In this document: piece after piece, positions 5,505 to 6,685 of the stretch
Layout: each line of letters begins with the position of its first letter
How positions within the stretch are numbered: position 1 is the first letter of the stretch
Assembly: GCF_004138495.1 (NCBI RefSeq)
Contig: NZ_ML142853.1
Coordinates: forward strand, 392,284-398,968
From: Phytoactinopolyspora endophytica
Lineage (GTDB): Bacteria; Actinomycetota; Actinomycetes; Jiangellales; Jiangellaceae
Direction of reading: 5' to 3'
DNA length: 6,685 nt
Notes under the pieces: generated by a model
Databases searched by the model: none
Seen by the model: the letters and a program-made list of their open reading frames with translations, nothing else
Told to the model about the DNA's origin: nothing
Translations under genes and position numbers: made by a program

Positions 5505-6685
5505 ATGAAGACACCACTCGCAAGGCTCGCGCGTACGAGAACATCCCTCGTAGCACTCGCGGCCGTCGCAGTGACCATGGCCGCTTGCACCACTGACACT
5601 GACACGCCCAGCCGCGACACGGGCACACCAGACGACGAGCCGGCCGTCACAGGCGCCGCATCACAATGTGATCCCGAGCTCGCCGACGCGTTCAGCGCCT
5701 GGGCAGAGGCTGGGTTCAGCGGGTCCGTCGCCATCTCGACCAGCGGCGAATTCGACTGCCTCGCCGCCTACGGACTGGCCGACGAGGCCACCGATACACC
5801 GAACACGGCCGACACGGTGTTCGGCATCGGCTCGATATCAAAGGCGTTCACCGCCGCTGCCATCGTCGACCTCGCCGAGAAGGGCGAACTCTCGCTCGAC
5901 GATCGAGCCGGTGACATTCTCCCTGACCTCGACGGTCCGGTGGCCGACGCGACCGTCGACCAGCTGCTGCTGCACACCAGCGGGCTCACCGGAACGTTCG
6001 CCGAGGACCGTCAGCCGCTTGAACGTGACGACGCGCTCGACGCGATCGGCGGCTTGGAGCAAACCTTCGAGCCAGGCTCCGACTACCTGTACTCGAACGC
6101 CGGGTACACGCTGCTGGCACTGATCATCGACGAAGTGACCGGGAACTACCGCGACCACATGGCCTCCGAGATCCTCCCGCTGCCCGGCGGTGACGTCGCC
6201 GGCGGCTTCTGGAACGGCGAGCCGGCCGCGCCGGATCCCCGCGCGGTCGGCTATCACGACGACGGCCCGGCGGGCGATCAGGGCGACTTCGAAGGCCCGC
6301 ACTGGGCCCTCAGCGGCAACGGCGACCTCGCCATGACGCCGGAGCACCTGGCCACGTGGACACACGCCCTGTTCACCGGCCAGATCATCTCGCCGGTGGC
6401 CGTCGAGGTCATGGCCGCCTCCGGCTTCGACCACGGCGACGGCACATCGGTCGCACGGGGATGGGCGATGCTTGACGCGTCAGCCCTCGGCGAGCCCGTC
6501 TACACCTTCTCGGGCGGAGGCGGCGACTCCGGACACGAGGCGACCGTCGTGTGGTTGCCCGACAGCGAGCGGACGATCGCCGTCGCCACGAACACCCCGG
6601 ACGTGACCGCCGGGCAACTGGTTCAGACACTCGGGCCGTCGTTGGTGAGCGGCGAGCCGCTACCTGTGCCCGAAGGCTCGACGGG
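5505..6685 (+). CDS. Secreted serine hydrolase, beta-lactamase/DD-peptidase fold, lipoprotein (C-terminus beyond window)
   Basis: An exported enzyme of the class C beta-lactamase/penicillin-binding-protein-like family (PF00144), 393 codons visible with no stop before the window end. The N-terminus has a basic stretch (LARLARTRT), a hydrophobic core (SLVALAAVAVTM) and a lipobox ending AAC at C28, so it is probably a membrane-anchored lipoprotein. A Thr/Asp-rich linker (29-52) follows. The nucleophile motif is S110-I-S-K113 in 'FGIGSISKAFTAAAI', with 'LLLHTSGL' at 154-161 and the second motif Y196-S-N198 in 'YLYSNAGY'. The third motif, normally H-x-G or K-T-G, is not evident: the expected place reads 'TFSGGGGDSGHEA' (334-346). 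The substrate could be peptidoglycan stem peptides, D-amino peptides or esters. Starts at 5505 or an in-frame ATG at 5484 are both possible. Neither has a clear ribosome binding site, and 5505 gives a normal signal peptide. It is divergent from the AbiEi-type gene. Confidence 0.9.
   Translation, partial: MKTPLARLARTRTSLVALAAVAVTMAACTTDTDTPSRDTGTPDDEPAVTGAASQCDPELADAFSAWAEAGFSGSVAISTSGEFDCLAAYGLADEATDTPNTADTVFGIGSISKAFTAAAIVDLAEKGELSLDDRAGDILPDLDGPVADATVDQLLLHTSGLTGTFAEDRQPLERDDALDAIGGLEQTFEPGSDYLYSNAGYTLLALIIDEVTGNYRDHMASEILPLPGGDVAGGFWNGEPAAPDPRAVGYHDDGPAGDQGDFEGPHWALSGNGDLAMTPEHLATWTHALFTGQIISPVAVEVMAASGFDHGDGTSVARGWAMLDASALGEPVYTFSGGGGDSGHEATVVWLPDSERTIAVATNTPDVTAGQLVQTLGPSLVSGEPLPVPEGST

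Noticed and set aside
5668..6123. Plus-strand frame at 5668-6123 and minus-strand frame at 5838-6434 across the right-end gene.
   Set aside because: They overlap the serine hydrolase frame, which carries SxxK, YxN and a lipobox. Their translations are composition-driven.

Overview
The window comes from a high-GC actinobacterium. The genes have strong G/C third-position bias, GTG starts, GGAGG-type ribosome binding sites, and families common in that phylum: a NarL-like response regulator fused to a class III cyclase, an AbiEi-domain protein and an imidazolonepropionase-like amidohydrolase. Nothing here fixes genus or species, and there is no rRNA, tRNA or CRISPR array.

Layout. At the left edge, on the minus strand, is the first part of a MacB/LolD-type ABC ATPase (1-413, truncated by the window). 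Upstream of it on the same strand is a complete multidomain regulator (528-1871) with receiver, degenerate LuxR-like helix-turn-helix and class III nucleotide cyclase domains. A 207-bp divergent intergenic region separates this from a plus-strand metal-dependent amidohydrolase (2079-3302). A 153-bp AT-richer strip follows, and then the strand changes.

The region 3456-5429 is a small defence or stress island, all on the minus strand. In transcription order it reads: repeat copy B, an AbiEi-domain protein with a PD-(D/E)xK/DUF559-like C-terminus, repeat copy A, a Phd/YefM-family antitoxin, and a VapC PIN-domain toxin. The two repeat copies are about 68-bp imperfect palindromes in the same orientation. 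Their arms are identical and their loops differ. They bracket the AbiEi-type gene exactly, and each lies on the 5' side of a gene of this island. The antitoxin gene also carries a perfect 13-bp inverted repeat just inside its 5' end. At the right edge is the start of a plus-strand secreted serine hydrolase (beta-lactamase/DD-peptidase fold) with a lipobox. It runs off the window.

How the parts may work together. VapB-like antitoxin and VapC overlap by 4 nt (GTGA) and form a classic translationally coupled type II toxin-antitoxin operon. The AbiEi-type protein has no AbiEii nucleotidyltransferase neighbour here, so it is an orphan. The bracketing palindromes suggest it arrived or moves as a discrete unit, or that it shares a regulatory element with vapBC. 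The regulator-cyclase and the ABC ATPase could be co-transcribed. The amidohydrolase and the lipoprotein look like ordinary metabolic or envelope genes on either side of the island.
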